This document shows, one piece after another, positions 63,186 through 64,000 of a stretch of 64,000 bases of DNA. The stretch is from positions 186,001 through 250,000 of the forward strand of contig JAWZYV010011610.1 in assembly GCA_038373885.1 (NCBI GenBank), in the 5' to 3' direction. Source of the stretch: Cheiracanthium punctorium (taxonomy: Eukaryota; Arthropoda; Arachnida; Araneae; Cheiracanthiidae). A model generated the notes under the pieces. It did not search any database. It saw only the letters and a list, made by a program, of their open reading frames with translations, and was not told the DNA's origin. A program made the position numbers and the translations under genes. Positions within the stretch are counted from its first letter, which is position 1. Each line of letters begins with the position of its first letter.

Positions 63186-64000
63186 TTTGCATCATAAACG
63201 CATTCTAATGTATAAATATTTTATTTTCATAAACAAGAAAGCGGGGTTGAGACTTTTGTATGACAACACTAATTAGGTGATTCGTTAGTAACAGGCTACT
63301 AGAAAACTGTCAATTAACGCAATTGGAAGAAACAACTTACCGGGCGGCTGGTGAAAAGTTTGAAAAATAAACTCATTAACACCTGAAGAAAATTTAGAAT
63401 ATCAAGTCTTATAAAGAAAAAACTTATGTGCGTGACAGTGGCGTCGCGTGGGGTGTGCAGACCTCACCGGGTGACACCAGCAGAGGGGGTGACACCAAAA
63501 ACATGCTGGTTTTAAAATTTTCAATTAATTTGAAAAAAAGATCTGATTTGGTGATGAAAAGGACTCCCGGGATTAGAAATAAGAATAAATATAATGAAAG
63601 ACACATGTTCTGTGCACTTGTATAAATAAAATGTGTTATTGAATCTCAACTTTTTTTTCAGATTTAAAATTTTCAACATTTTACCAGGTTGTTCTCAACT
63701 TATGTGTTGCCATTTCATCTGTATTTTGTTCCACTTTTAACCAGGGGTGCAACTAAGAACACTTTCTCCTGCTGGGGAGAGGGGGGGCAGCGGATATTGG
63801 ACAAGGGGGGCGAATGAGGTGCTTGACTAAACATGGAAAGATTACACAGGGCCTTGCTCAAGTCAGGGTAGACATGTACAGCAATGCAGTGGCTGTACAT
63901 TACTGCCCCGTGCGCGCGCCTTGTGCAATACCTCATATAGGTGATGTGGAAAATTGTCTAGTAATATTAGACAGAACTTTCTTACTATTACCAGAATAAT
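63186..64000. other. no recognised gene; two isolated repeat ends
   Basis: CAGTGGCGTCGCGTGGG at about 63436 and CAGGGGTGCAACT at about 63743 look like ends of further non-autonomous elements without partners in view. Confidence 0.4.

Overview
This 64-kb window is AT-rich, intron-dominated animal DNA. The long introns, GT-AG splice sites, tRNA-derived SINE pieces, a Tc1-like transposase of the kind common in spiders, and many hAT/piggyBac/pogo MITEs suggest an arthropod, most likely an arachnid. That assignment is inference from sequence style, not from a marker gene.

There is one recognisable host gene, on the minus strand. It is a PLEKHG1/2/3-type Rho guanine-nucleotide exchange factor (DH plus PH domains, then a long Ser-rich tail). 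I traced 14 constitutive-looking exons from 49405 down to the stop codon at 7400-7402. All junctions are GT-AG. The reading phases fit across every junction and give 1,365 codons plus stop after a 2-nt partial codon. DH is encoded by exons from about 46907 to 27244, PH by exons from 25230 to 23746, and the tail by five exons or part-exons ending in one 2.35-kb last exon. Two small exons stand out: an in-frame 24-nt microexon, and a candidate 54-nt cassette exon that would insert 18 residues inside DH. The true first exon was not found and may lie in 49406-64000 or beyond the window.

Layout. 1-7399: AT-rich downstream/3'-UTR sequence with a diverged internal duplication. 7400-9751: last exon. 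9752-18426: large intron with a hAT relic, a TIR element and a broken Tc1-like element. 18427-25230: tail and PH exons, interleaved with a pogo-like MITE and several short TIR elements. 25231-36394: DH exons, a piggyBac relic and hAT MITEs, two of which share a target duplication. 36395-46906: a 10.5-kb intron packed with MITEs, including a 1.36-kb fold-back element that carries an 11-unit 79-bp minisatellite. 46907-49405: the two most upstream exons found, both GC-rich, separated by an intron holding a nearly perfect 300-bp palindrome. 49406-64000: no recognised exon; a solo LTR, TTAA elements, a second palindromic element and further hAT/PIF/pogo MITEs.

The most unusual signals are: the two palindromic elements, whose arms each hold a hammerhead-ribozyme-like motif reminiscent of Penelope-type retroelements; the fold-back/minisatellite element; the candidate DH cassette exon; and several exactly dated insertion events (hAT in a TTAA element, hAT in a solo LTR, hAT on another hAT's target duplication).
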